A stretch of DNA of 64,000 nucleotides from Inquilinus ginsengisoli_B (GCF_050434925.1 NZ_JBNDJK010000001.1:7502001-7566000), one strand, 5' to 3'. Shown: positions 55,690-63,808, counted from the first letter of the stretch. The notes: generated by a model from the letters alone, not told the origin. Numbers and translations are program-made.

Positions 55690-56250
55690 ATGGCGATGAA
55701 GCAGCGGGCCCCCCAGCGGCTGAAGCAGATGCTGAAGAGTTGCGGCGCACGCGTGGATGCCAGGGTCAGGGAACAGCTGGCGGCGCTGCCGGCAGGCTGG
55801 ACCCGGCCGGTGACCGGCATGTTCGCGCGGGTCGAACGCATCCTGACCGACGAGGAACGCCAGACCTTCCGCTGGACCGAGGTGCGCGACCGTGACGGGC
55901 GCCTTGCCGCCTCCTGGTCCGGGGCGCGCGATTCGGGTGTGCTGATCGACCAGATCGTCGAGGAGGCCGCAACCGACCTGTCCGACACCGGCCCGGCCGG
56001 CTGGAAGAATTCGGCCGCCGAGCTGGCCACCAGCATCCGCGGCATGGCGGCGAAGGCCTCGTCGCCGGCCGCCGCCGCCAAGGCCGCTGCCGCCGCGCTG
56101 CCGATCATGATCGCCGAGGCGCAGGCCTATTTCCGCAATCCCGATGCCGAGGCCGGCGCCATCACCCAGCAGATCCGCGAGGCGCTGCAGCGCCTGGACC
56201 ACGAGGCGCGTCGGTCGCTGCGCGCCAAGCTGATCCCGGACGCGTCGTAG
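55690..56250 (+). CDS. Hypothetical protein with Ala-rich helix
   Basis: A 186-residue soluble protein that I do not recognise. A basic N-terminus (MKQRAPQRLKQMLK) is followed by a helical region, a WTEVRDRDGRLAASW segment that may be a beta hairpin, and an Ala-rich helix (KASSPAAAAKAAAAAL). No signal or membrane helix is clear. ATG 55690 with GAGGAGAG upstream is a good start. A palindromic repeat follows. Confidence 0.72.
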   Translation: MAMKQRAPQRLKQMLKSCGARVDARVREQLAALPAGWTRPVTGMFARVERILTDEERQTFRWTEVRDRDGRLAASWSGARDSGVLIDQIVEEAATDLSDTGPAGWKNSAAELATSIRGMAAKASSPAAAAKAAAAALPIMIAEAQAYFRNPDAEAGAITQQIREALQRLDHEARRSLRAKLIPDAS

Positions 56251-56273
56251 GATCTATCCGGTTCAACTCTGAT

Positions 56274-56415
56274 TGCGTTGCCTCTCCCGCTGGCGGGAGA
56301 GGTCGGAGACGCGAAGCGGCTCCGGGTGAGGGTTCTTTGTCGAGGCCGGTGCCAGCCCTCACCCGGTCGTCCTGCGGACGCCCGACCTCTCCCGCCAGGC
56401 GGGAGAGGCAACGCA
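56274..56415. repeat. Palindromic intergenic element, family C
   Basis: Outer arms TGCGTTGCCTCTCCCGC (56274-56290) and GCGGGAGAGGCAACGCA (56399-56415), with hairpin CTCTCCCGC-GCGGGAGAG in each half and inner CCGGGTGAGGG / CCCTCACCCGG. It lies between convergent genes (+ ending 56250, - ending 56429). Confidence 0.8.
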
Positions 56416-56428
56416 GAATGTTAGCTGG

Positions 56429-57961
56429 CTATTGGACTTCGCAGACCTCGGTTCTCTGCGACACCGCCTCCCGCCGCCGCAGCAGCATGTAGGCGACCAG
56501 CGCCGCCGCCAGGGTGGCGGCAACCAGCGCGGCCAGCATAGCCTGGAAGGCGGCGCCATAGGCCTGGGCCAGCACGGCACGGCCGAGGCCGGGCAGCAGC
56601 GCCTCGGCCCGGGCCATGTCGCCGCCGGCCAGGGCGTTGACCGCGTCGGCCACCCCGGCCTCGCCGCCGGCGGCACGGTCCAGCCCGGACTGGCCGAGCG
56701 CCACCACCAACGCGCCGGCCGCGGCGATCGCCAGCGCCTCGCCCGCCACCCGCATGGTCGAGAAGATGCCGGTGGCCATGCCGGCGCGCTCGCGCGGCAC
56801 GACGCTGACCGACAGGTCGTCCATCAGCCCCCAGGGCAGGCCGGTGCCGATGCCGACCACCAGCATCGGCAGGGCCAGGGTCGCGACCCCGGCACCGACC
56901 GGGACGGCGGCGAGCCAGGCAAGGCCGAGCGCGGCGATCAGCAGGCCGACCGCCGACAGCACCGCCGCCGGGATCCGGCGGGCCAGCATCCCGGCCAGGA
57001 ACGGCACCACCGCCATCGGCGCCGACAGCGCGATCATCAGCCCGCCGGCCTCGATCTCGCTCATCCCCTCGGCGCCGATGAAGCGCACCGGCAGCAGCAC
57101 CAGCGGCACCACGAAACAGACCGCCGTCGCGATCGGCAGGAACTGCGCCCCGACGAAGCGCGGGTAGCGGAACAGCGACAGGTCCAGCATCGGCCGCCGC
57201 ACCCGGGTCTCGACCGCGACGAACGCCGCCAGCATCGCCGCGGCGCCGAGCAGCAGGGCCAGCACCACCGGGCTGCCCCAGCCATCCTGCGGCCCCTGCA
57301 TGATGCCGAAGGTCAGGAGGCCGAGGGCCGCGGTGAAGCTGAACAGGCCCAGCCAGTCGACGCCGGTGGCGCCGGGGTCGCGCGATTCCCGCATCCGCGG
57401 CAGGCCGAACACCAGGACCATGAGTCCGATCGCGGTGCCGGTCAGGAAGATGGCGCGCCAGCCCAGCGTCTCGACCAGCACGCCGGCCAGAATCGGGCCG
57501 AAGGCCAGGCCGATGCCGAAGCTGGTGCCGAGCAGGCTGAAGGCCCGCGTGCGGGCCGGACCTTCGAACTCCTGCGCCAGCGAGGCGGCGCCGCCGGCCA
57601 TGGCGATCGAAGCGGCGATGCCCTGGGCGCCGCGCAGCAGGTCGAGCGCCACCACCGAGGGGGCAAAGCCCAGCACCAGCGACAGCAGGGCGAAGCCGGC
57701 GACGCCGATGCCGAACATGCGCTTGCGGCCGAGCTGATCGGCCAGCGCCCCGGCCGCCATGACGAAGCTGCCGAAGCTGAGCACGAAGGCGTTCACCACC
57801 CAGGCCAGGGCCACCGGGCTGCCGCCGAGCTCGCGCCCGATCGCCGGCAGCGCCACCGCCGGGCCGGTGAAGCTGAGCGGCATCATCAGCCCGGCCAGAC
57901 AGACGGCGCCCAGCACCCAGGCGCCGTTGTCGGTGTCATCGGGGATGGCGCGTGCGGTCAT
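56429..57961 (-). CDS. MFS drug efflux transporter (DHA2/EmrB-QacA family)
   Basis: A 510-residue membrane protein with about 14 helices. The N-terminal LMMPLSFTGPAVALPAIGRELGG, loop ALADQLGRKRMFGIGVAGFAL, motif C-like FGIGLAFGPILAGVLVETLGW (GxxxGPxxGG-type), and a second half with VVPRERAGMATGIFSTMR are DHA2 marks. It likely exports lipophilic drugs or dyes. No adaptor or regulator is adjacent; the nearest regulator is the TetR at 58974, beyond an SDR. Ends in a short charged tail. Confidence 0.88.
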   Translation of the reverse strand: MTARAIPDDTDNGAWVLGAVCLAGLMMPLSFTGPAVALPAIGRELGGSPVALAWVVNAFVLSFGSFVMAAGALADQLGRKRMFGIGVAGFALLSLVLGFAPSVVALDLLRGAQGIAASIAMAGGAASLAQEFEGPARTRAFSLLGTSFGIGLAFGPILAGVLVETLGWRAIFLTGTAIGLMVLVFGLPRMRESRDPGATGVDWLGLFSFTAALGLLTFGIMQGPQDGWGSPVVLALLLGAAAMLAAFVAVETRVRRPMLDLSLFRYPRFVGAQFLPIATAVCFVVPLVLLPVRFIGAEGMSEIEAGGLMIALSAPMAVVPFLAGMLARRIPAAVLSAVGLLIAALGLAWLAAVPVGAGVATLALPMLVVGIGTGLPWGLMDDLSVSVVPRERAGMATGIFSTMRVAGEALAIAAAGALVVALGQSGLDRAAGGEAGVADAVNALAGGDMARAEALLPGLGRAVLAQAYGAAFQAMLAALVAATLAAALVAYMLLRRREAVSQRTEVCEVQ

Positions 57962-58131
57962 CTCGTCGCTCCTGTGATGCGAGGACTAAGGTCCGTTGAG
58001 AAACTCGCTCTGGTGAGTCGGCTGGCGTGGTTTTCGAGAACCGGCGCGCAGCGGACTTTTGGGTCCATGAGCACCGGAAGCGGAGAAAACCGCGTCAGAC
58101 GGCCGCCGGAGTAGAGTTTCGGGAGGGACCG

Positions 58132-58872
58132 TCAGATCGACATGCCGCCGTCGATGGTCAGGGCGGCGCCGGTGACGAAGCGGCTCTCGGCCGAGGCCAC
58201 CCAGGCGACCAGCCCGGCGATGTCGTCGCCGGTGCCGTAGCGCGGGATCGCCATCAGCGACCGCAGGGTGTCGGCGCGCGGGCCGTCGGCCGGGTTCATG
58301 TCGGTGTCGGTCGGGCCCGGCTGTACCAGGTTGACGGTGATGCCCTGGGGCCCGAGGTCCCGCGCGGCCCCCTTGACCAGGCCGGTCAGCGCCGTCTTCG
58401 ACAGGGTGTAGAGCGTGATCCCGGCCCCGGGCACGCGCTCGGCCAGGTTGCTGCCGATGACGATGATCCGCCCGCCCTCCGGCAGATGCCGGGCGGCGGC
58501 CTGGGCGGCGACGAAGACACCGCGGACATTGACCGCGATGCTGCGGTCGAACTCATCGACCGTGAATTCCGCGAAGGGCTTGTGCACGGCGATGCCGGCA
58601 TTGGCGACCAGAATGTCGAGCCGGCCGAGCCCTGCTGCCGCCCGGTCCACCGCCGCCGCTGCGGCCGCCGGGTCGGCGCTGTCGGCCTGGATCAGCAAAG
58701 CGCGCCGGCCGGCCGCCTCGATGTCGCGCGCCACCTCCGCCGCCTTGTCGGGCGAGGCGCTGTAGGTGAGGGCCACGTCGGCGCCCTGCCGCGCCAGGCG
58801 GCGGGCGATGGCGGCGCCGATGCCGCGGCTGGCGCCAGTGACCAGCGCCACCTTCCCGGAGAGATCGGCCAT
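58132..58872 (-). CDS. SDR-family oxidoreductase
   Basis: A 246-residue short-chain dehydrogenase: TGASRGIG nucleotide loop, VANAGIAVHKPF, catalytic Ser in VIGSNLA, and YTLSK with Tyr and Lys. DPAAAAAAVDRAAAG follows. It resembles 3-oxoacyl-ACP reductases and related sugar/alcohol dehydrogenases. The ATG 58872 is preferred over 58884 because GGAG lies just upstream. Divergent from the TetR gene, with an operator on each side. Confidence 0.9.
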   Translation of the reverse strand: MADLSGKVALVTGASRGIGAAIARRLARQGADVALTYSASPDKAAEVARDIEAAGRRALLIQADSADPAAAAAAVDRAAAGLGRLDILVANAGIAVHKPFAEFTVDEFDRSIAVNVRGVFVAAQAAARHLPEGGRIIVIGSNLAERVPGAGITLYTLSKTALTGLVKGAARDLGPQGITVNLVQPGPTDTDMNPADGPRADTLRSLMAIPRYGTGDDIAGLVAWVASAESRFVTGAALTIDGGMSI

Positions 58873-58887
58873 GGGATGCTCCATATC

Positions 58888-58903
58888 TTTAATGATCGAT
58901 AAA
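58888..58903. promoter_or_regulatory. TetR operator TTTA-N2-GATC-N2-TAAA, SDR side
   Basis: TTTAATGATCGATAAA with its centre GATC, 16 bases upstream of the SDR start codon at 58872. The same pattern is repeated in reverse at 58945. Confidence 0.7.
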
Positions 58904-58944
58904 CAAATAGCTGGAGCAGTTGCATTCCGAGGTCAAGGGAATTA

Positions 58945-58960
58945 TTTATTGATCGTTAAA
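58945..58960. promoter_or_regulatory. TetR operator TTTA-N2-GATC-N2-TAAA, TetR side
   Basis: TTTATTGATCGTTAAA; read on the minus strand it is TTTAACGATCAATAAA, 14 of 16 positions equal to the site at 58888. It lies 14 bases before the TetR start at 58974. Two matching sites in a divergent region strongly indicate the TetR protein as binder. Confidence 0.7.
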
Positions 58961-58973
58961 GAAAGGAACGGAG

Positions 58974-59612
58974 ATGGCAGAGCGCGGCCGACCCCGCGGT
59001 TTCGACCGGGATGTGGCCCTGCGGCGGGCGATGGAGCTGTTCTGGCGGCATGGCTACGAAGGCGTGTCGATGGCCGACCTGACCGCGGCGATGGGCATCG
59101 CCGCGCCCAGCCTCTACGCCGCCTTCGGCAGCAAGGAAGCGCTGTTCCGCGAGGCGATCGCGCTGTACCGCGCCACCGAGGGCTCGGCCACGCGCCGGGC
59201 GCTGGATTGCGAGCGCACGGCGCGCGGGGCAATCGAGGCGATGCTGCGCGACAACGCCGACGCCTTCACCGACCTCAGCCTGCCGAATGGCTGCTTCGTC
59301 ATCCTCGGCGCCATCAACACGGCGCCGGAGCATGAGGGGGTGCGCGCCCATCTGTTGGACCTGCACAAGGAAGCCTGCGGCATGATCCTGCGCCGGCTGG
59401 AACAAGGCGCGGCCGCCGGCGAGCTTCCGTCGGGCGTCGATCTGGGCCCGGTGGCCGGCTTCTATTCGACCGTGCTGGCCGGCCTGTCGATCAAGGCCCG
59501 CGACGGCACCGGCCGCCGCGAGATGCACGCCATCATCGACCACGCCATGGCGGCCTGGGACGCGATGGTGGCAGTTGCCCCTAGGCCGGCGGGCGCGGCC
59601 AGCGGCGGGTGA
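58974..59612 (+). CDS. TetR/AcrR-family transcriptional regulator
   Basis: A 212-residue regulator. Helix-turn-helix: MELFWRHGYEGVSMADLTAAMGIAAPSLYAAFGSKEALF (about 20-58). NGCFVILGAINTAP in the effector domain recalls the YcdC/AefR type. It shares the same style with the TetR at 11931 (both next to SDR genes), so the two pairs may be paralogous. ATG 58974 has GGAACGGAG just upstream. Two GATC-centred operators flank it. Its stop overlaps the convergent DedA-methyltransferase gene by 32 bases. Confidence 0.92.
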   Translation: MAERGRPRGFDRDVALRRAMELFWRHGYEGVSMADLTAAMGIAAPSLYAAFGSKEALFREAIALYRATEGSATRRALDCERTARGAIEAMLRDNADAFTDLSLPNGCFVILGAINTAPEHEGVRAHLLDLHKEACGMILRRLEQGAAAGELPSGVDLGPVAGFYSTVLAGLSIKARDGTGRREMHAIIDHAMAAWDAMVAVAPRPAGAASGG

Positions 59613-60843
59613 TGCGGTACACCGAGGCCGGCGGGACATTCGCCACCGCCCTGCCGATCTTCACCGCCTTGAGCCCGAGCCGGTCCAGGATGGCGCGGGG
59701 GATCGGGCAGCGCGGCCCGTAGGTGAACTGGTAGAAGGCACCCTCCGGCCGCAGATGGCGGAAGGCGCCGTCGAGGATGCCGATCACCGTCTTGGCCGGC
59801 ATCGACAGCACCGGCAGGCCGCTGACCACGGCGCCCGTCTTCTCGCCGTCGAACGGATCGGCGGTGCCCAGCCGGGCGGCGTCCATGCACAGCACCTGCG
59901 CCGCCGGGAAGCGCTGGCGCAGCAGCGCCGCGAAATCCGGCCCGGCCTCGACCAGCGCCAGCCGCGATTCCGGCACGCCGCGGCCGAGCAGCGCCCGGGT
60001 GAAGACTCCGGTGCCGGGCCCGAGCTCGATCACCGGCCCGGTTTCCGGCCCGATCTCGGCGGTCATCGCGGCGGCCAGGGCCCGCCCCGAGGGCACCACG
60101 GCGGCCACCCGCAGCGGCGCCTTCAGCCAGGCGCGGAAGAAGGCGAAGTCGTCGGCCGCGTCCTGCCGGCGCGAGGGGCCGGTCGCCGGCCGCGGCGACA
60201 TCGCGGCGCCCGACATCAGGACCGGCGGCGCGCCGGCGGAGGAGACGGCAACCTGCCGCCGGCGGGAGAAGCTACGCCACATCATCGTGCCCATCAGCTC
60301 GAGAGACAGCAACGCGACCAGCACCATCAGCGCGAGCGAGGATGCGTTCGGGTTCGGTTCGATCAGCGACGCGGCGGCATAGCCGGTGCCGATGAACAGC
60401 CCGTTCCACAGCCCGATGCCGAGGGCGGTCGCAGTGAAGAACATCACGGGGCGGGCCCGCAGCAGCCCGGCGACACCCGGCACCACCAGCCGCACGGTCG
60501 GGACCAGCTGCGCCACCAGCGCGAAGACCGCCCCACGGTCACGCAGCCAGGCGATGCAGCGGTCGACCCGCGCCGGCCGCATGCCGAAGAAGCCGGCGGT
60601 GCGGCGCAGCAGCGCCCCGGCCCGCGCCTCGCCAAGGCCCCAGCCCAGCCCGTAAAACAGCGCGCAGCCGGCGATGCCGCCGATCACGGTCATCGCCAGG
60701 GCCAGCGGCAGCGACCAGTAGCCCTCGCCGACCGCCACCCCGACCGCGACCAGCAGGCCGTAGGAGGGCAGGATCGGCAGCAGGCGCTCGACCAGCATGA
60801 GGCCGAACAGTCCGGCGACGCTGCAGGCGGCGATCCAGGGCAT
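59581..60843 (-). CDS. DedA-family membrane domain fused to a phospholipid N-methyltransferase (PmtA-like) domain
   Basis: A 420-residue fusion in one continuous frame. Residues 1-190 are a DedA/VTT integral membrane domain: LMLVERLLPILPSYGLL, the hydrophobic amphipathic pair and LVAQLVPTVRLVVPGVAGLLRA with the conserved Arg-Pro. A linker to 235 follows. Then FRAWLKAPLRVAAVVPSGRALAAAM leads to SAM loop VIELGPGTGVFTRALL (about 268-283), LVEAGPDFAALLRQRFPAAQV, and VSGLPVLSMPAKT with FYQFTYGPRCPIPRAILDRLGLKA. This second half is the PmtA type that converts PE to PC. DedA proteins are now thought to move lipids between leaflets. The start at 60843 follows GGGAG. Joining the two is highly unusual. 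Confidence 0.88.
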   Translation of the reverse strand: MPWIAACSVAGLFGLMLVERLLPILPSYGLLVAVGVAVGEGYWSLPLALAMTVIGGIAGCALFYGLGWGLGEARAGALLRRTAGFFGMRPARVDRCIAWLRDRGAVFALVAQLVPTVRLVVPGVAGLLRARPVMFFTATALGIGLWNGLFIGTGYAAASLIEPNPNASSLALMVLVALLSLELMGTMMWRSFSRRRQVAVSSAGAPPVLMSGAAMSPRPATGPSRRQDAADDFAFFRAWLKAPLRVAAVVPSGRALAAAMTAEIGPETGPVIELGPGTGVFTRALLGRGVPESRLALVEAGPDFAALLRQRFPAAQVLCMDAARLGTADPFDGEKTGAVVSGLPVLSMPAKTVIGILDGAFRHLRPEGAFYQFTYGPRCPIPRAILDRLGLKAVKIGRAVANVPPASVYRITRRWPRPPA

Positions 60844-61058
60844 GAGGTCTCCCAGCGGGTCCAAGGCCGACTCCCCCTGTATCATAATGACAATGAGAAG
60901 GTCAGGGGAACGCGATAGCGGTGCGCTCCGCTTATATGAGCCTCGGCGGCAGGGTACGGCAGCGGCGTTGCGTCGCGGCCACCGACCGCGTCCCGGCCGT
61001 GATGCAGAGGCTATGGCGCCTCGCTTTGTCTCGCTATCCGGAATAATCTGCAGTGGCC

Positions 61059-62006
61059 ATGAAGAAACCCTTCACAATAGAGCGCAGCCAGCTGGACGGC
61101 GTGATCGCCGTGCTGCGTGTCGCCGAGCGCCGCAGCTTCCGCGCCGCGGCGGCGGAACTGGGGGTGTCCCCCTCGGCGATCAGCCAGACCATCCGTGGGC
61201 TGGAGGCGCGGCTGGGCGTGGCGCTGTTGACCCGCACCACCCGTAAGGTGGGGCTGACCGAGGCCGGGCAACGCTTCGTCGAGCGTGCCCGGCCGGCATT
61301 GGCGGAGATCCTGGCCGCCTTCGACGCGGCCCAGAGCCTGGGCGAGGAGGTGACCGGCCTGTTGCGGCTGAACATGCCGCGGGCGCTTGTGCACTTCCTG
61401 GCCGAGCCGATCCTGGTGGAGTTCCGCGCCGCCCATCCGGCACTGCAGATCGAGATCTTCGCCGATGACAGCCTGGCCAATATCGTTGCCGAGGGCTTCG
61501 ACGCCGGCATCCGTCTGGGCGAGCTCCTGGAGGCCGACATGGTGGCGGTGCGGCTGACGCCGCCGTTCAAGTTCGCGGTGGTCGGCGCGCCCGCCTACTT
61601 CTCCCGGCACGGACGGCCGCAGCGGCCGGAGGACCTGCATCGCCACGCCTGCATCGGCACCCGCCACACGCCGCAGGGGCCGATCTATCGCTGGGAGTTC
61701 GTCGACGGCAACCGCGCCTTCGACATCGCGGTGGCCGGCCCGGTGATCGTCAACAGCGGTGGACTGAATTTGATGGCAGCCGAGATGGGCATCGGCCTGG
61801 CCTACACCGCCGCGCCGGCGGTGCAGGAGCAGGTCGCCGCCGGGGTGCTGGAGCCAGTGCTGGAGGAGTTCTGCCCCGGCACCCCCGGCCTGTTCCTGTA
61901 CTACCCCAGCCGGGCCCAGGCCCTGCCCAAGCTGCGCGCCTTCATCCAGTTCGTGCATGACACGCTGCGCCCGGGAACGACGGCGTATATAGGGGCGCCG
62001 GGGTGA
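61059..62006 (+). CDS. LysR-family transcriptional regulator
   Basis: A 315-residue regulator. AVLRVAERRSFRAAAAELGVSPSAISQTIRGLEARLGVALL is the helix-turn-helix, then TRTTRKVGLTEAGQRF. The effector domain begins TGLLRLNMPRALVHF. C-terminal features (HRHACIGTRHTPQGP and YRWEFVDGN) are common in LysR members controlling quinone or aromatic genes. ATG 61059 or GTG 61053 could start it. It diverges from the DedA-methyltransferase fusion with about 215 bases between, so its target is unclear. Confidence 0.88.
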   Translation: MKKPFTIERSQLDGVIAVLRVAERRSFRAAAAELGVSPSAISQTIRGLEARLGVALLTRTTRKVGLTEAGQRFVERARPALAEILAAFDAAQSLGEEVTGLLRLNMPRALVHFLAEPILVEFRAAHPALQIEIFADDSLANIVAEGFDAGIRLGELLEADMVAVRLTPPFKFAVVGAPAYFSRHGRPQRPEDLHRHACIGTRHTPQGPIYRWEFVDGNRAFDIAVAGPVIVNSGGLNLMAAEMGIGLAYTAAPAVQEQVAAGVLEPVLEEFCPGTPGLFLYYPSRAQALPKLRAFIQFVHDTLRPGTTAYIGAPG

Positions 62007-62092
62007 GCGGCTGAGAAAATCCGCCCGGCCTGTCGGTTCCCAGCCTCCTCGGTCGTCCTATGTTCGGTCCAACCCAACGGAGGAGACCCGGG

Positions 62093-62446
62093 ATGTCCTA
62101 CGCAGATGGATTCGTTCTGGCGGTGCCGAAGGCCAAGCTGGAGGAGTACAAGGAGATGGCGCGCAACGCTGGCACAGTGTGGAAGGACCACGGCGCGCTG
62201 GCCTACGTCGAATGCATCGGCGACGACACGCCTTATGGCGAGCTGACCTCCTTCCCGCGCTCGGTGATGGCGAAGGAGGACGAGATCGTGATCTTCGCCT
62301 GGATCGTCTACGAAAGCCGCGCCGCGCGCGACGAGATCAACAAGAAGGTGATGGCCGACCCACGGCTGAAAGGGGACCCCTCCACCATGCCCTTCGACGG
62401 CAAGCGCATGATCTATGGCGGGTTCGAGGTGTTCGTCGAGTTGTAG
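62093..62446 (+). CDS. DUF1428 family protein
   Basis: A 117-residue protein of the EthD/ABM-like dimeric barrel family. MSYADGFVLAVPKAKLEEYKE, GALAYVECIGDD and MPFDGKRMIYGGFEVFVEL are conserved family blocks. Function unknown; sometimes near stress genes. ATG 62093 has GGAGGAGACCC upstream. A palindromic element lies downstream. Confidence 0.85.
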   Translation: MSYADGFVLAVPKAKLEEYKEMARNAGTVWKDHGALAYVECIGDDTPYGELTSFPRSVMAKEDEIVIFAWIVYESRAARDEINKKVMADPRLKGDPSTMPFDGKRMIYGGFEVFVEL

Positions 62447-62511
62447 GGAACGGAATCCAGACCGGCGGACCCGTATCTCGATACGATTTGGGCAGACTCT
62501 CGTCCTTATAC

Positions 62512-62605
62512 CGTCATGGCGAGCGAAGCGTGGCCATCCAGTGCTGCAACCGGAGCAGGCCCGGCCACCCCGGATGGCCACGCCCCTGCGGGGCTCGCCA
62601 TGGCG
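62512..62605. repeat. Palindromic intergenic element, family A copy 2
   Basis: Arms CGTCATGGCGAGC (62512-62524) and GCTCGCCATGGCG (62593-62605, one mismatch), inner GTGGCCATCC (62530-62539) and GGATGGCCAC (62572-62581). Same design as 50568-50651, and again between convergent genes. Confidence 0.8.
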
Positions 62606-62627
62606 GCTTTGGAGGAATCCGGTCCGC

Positions 62628-63059
62628 TCACACCGGGTCGCGGTCGAACTGGCCGGCGCTGGCGACCGGCGCCAGCCAGGGCTCGCGGCGGATGATCCAG
62701 CCCTCGCGGGTCGGGCGCAGGTCGCCCGGCGCGTCGTCCAGGGCGCCGAGCAGGATCTCGACCGTGTCCTTGCCTTCCGATGGATGGAACAGGCGCGAGC
62801 CGCAGACCGGGCAGAAGCTGCGGCCGCGATAGGTCCGGACCTCGCCGGTCACGGTGAAGGCTTCGTGCGGCCAGTCGGCATAGCCCATCGCCACCACTCC
62901 GGTGGCCTTGCGGCATTCGGTGCAGTGGCAGATGCCGACCTTCAGCGGCTCTCCCCGCAGGGTGAAGCGCACGGCGCCGCAGCTGCAGCCGCCCTGGCGC
63001 AGGCGCACGCCGTCGGCATCGATCCGCGGCTCCGGCCGCAGCACGGGATAATCGCTCAT
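62628..63059 (-). CDS. GFA-family (Zn-binding, glutathione-dependent formaldehyde-activating enzyme-like) protein
   Basis: A 143-residue Mss4-like zinc fold. Zinc ligands are in GGCSCGAVRF, ICHCTECRKATG and FCPVCGSRLF. Most members of the family have unknown small-molecule targets; only some react with S-hydroxymethylglutathione. It is convergent with the DUF1428 gene and has the TetR gene 66 bases upstream. Start ATG 63059 is retained. Confidence 0.88.
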   Translation of the reverse strand: MSDYPVLRPEPRIDADGVRLRQGGCSCGAVRFTLRGEPLKVGICHCTECRKATGVVAMGYADWPHEAFTVTGEVRTYRGRSFCPVCGSRLFHPSEGKDTVEILLGALDDAPGDLRPTREGWIIRREPWLAPVASAGQFDRDPV

Positions 63060-63125
63060 CCGGTCCCTCCTTCCCTGGTCGCTTCGAGGACAACACCGGA
63101 TCGGGGGCTTCGTCTCCGCGAGGCC

Positions 63126-63728
63126 TTAGCGGGAGCCTCGGACTTGCAGCAGGCCGGACAGCAGGGCGCCGAACGCCTTGACCGAATGCCGCGCCGCGGC
63201 CTCCGGGTCGGAGGCGTTGGCGATCCACTGGGCGGCGTGCAGCATCGCGCCGTTGAGCAGCCGCGCCGTGGTCTCCGGATCGACCGGAACGATGACGCCG
63301 TCCTCGGCCAGCCGGCGCAGGCTGTCGGCCATCAGGGCGATGCATTCGGACTGGCTGCCCCAGGTCGAGGGATCGCCGAGCACCGACGGCCCGTCGCGCA
63401 GGACGATGCGCCGGATCTCCGGCTCCAGCGCCATCTCGAGATAGGCGATGCATTCATCCGAGAAGGCTTGCCAGGGCGTGTCGGCGCGGCCGGAGACCTC
63501 GCGCAGCCGCACGTTCATCTCGGCGTCGATCTCGGCGATCACCGCCCGCAGCAGGCCCTTCTTGTCGCCGAAATGATGGTAGAGCGCGCCGCGGGTCAGC
63601 CCGGCCTCGGCGGTGAAGTCGTCCATCGACGCCTCGGCATAGCCCTTGGTGCCAAAGGCATGGCGAGCTGCAGCCAGCAGCTTGGCGCGGGTCTCGGCGA
63701 TCATCTCGCTGCGCGGTCGGTGCGCCAT
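63126..63728 (-). CDS. TetR/AcrR-family transcriptional regulator
   Basis: A 200-residue regulator. AARHAFGTKGYAEASMDDFTAEAGLTRGALYHHFGDKKGLL is the DNA-binding part. EPEIRRIVLRDGPSVLGD recalls the TetR_C group of FmdR/AcrR-like repressors. MAHRPRSEM at 63728 is preferred. It is divergent from the MFS gene at 63839, and three near-identical palindromes lie between them. It is therefore very likely to be an autoregulated repressor of the MFS carrier. Confidence 0.92.
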   Translation of the reverse strand: MAHRPRSEMIAETRAKLLAAARHAFGTKGYAEASMDDFTAEAGLTRGALYHHFGDKKGLLRAVIAEIDAEMNVRLREVSGRADTPWQAFSDECIAYLEMALEPEIRRIVLRDGPSVLGDPSTWGSQSECIALMADSLRRLAEDGVIVPVDPETTARLLNGAMLHAAQWIANASDPEAAARHSVKAFGALLSGLLQVRGSR

Positions 63729-63741
63729 GGGCCTCCTCTTA

Positions 63742-63756
63742 CATACGGTGCGTATG
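63742..63756. promoter_or_regulatory. TetR operator site 1 (CATACG-GTG-CGTATG)
   Basis: Perfect 6-bp dyad with a 3-base centre, 14 bases upstream of the TetR start. First of three copies. Confidence 0.75.
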
Positions 63757-63760
63757 CTAA

Positions 63761-63789
63761 TTGACATACGGCGCGCATGCAATTATCTA
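63761..63789 (+). promoter_or_regulatory. Promoter of the MFS gene overlapping operator 2
   Basis: TTGACA at 63761-63766 is a perfect -35; with a 17-base spacer the -10 would be TATCTA at 63784. Operator 2 sits across the spacer. Confidence 0.5.
63765..63779. promoter_or_regulatory. TetR operator site 2 (CATACG-GCG-CGCATG, one mismatch)
   Basis: Nearly the same dyad as site 1, 23 bases further. It covers the promoter spacer, where a repressor would block RNA polymerase. Confidence 0.75.
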
Positions 63790-63793
63790 TTCA

Positions 63794-63808
63794 CATACGG
63801 TGCGTATG
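63794..63808. promoter_or_regulatory. TetR operator site 3 (CATACG-GTG-CGTATG)
   Basis: Identical to site 1, 29 bases past site 2 and 31 bases before the MFS start. The three sites span the entire divergent promoter region. Confidence 0.75.

Noticed and set aside
56432..58114. A 560-codon plus-strand frame over the DHA2 transporter
   Set aside because: Gln/His/Arg-rich antisense shadow; the minus-strand gene has clear membrane helices and MFS motifs.
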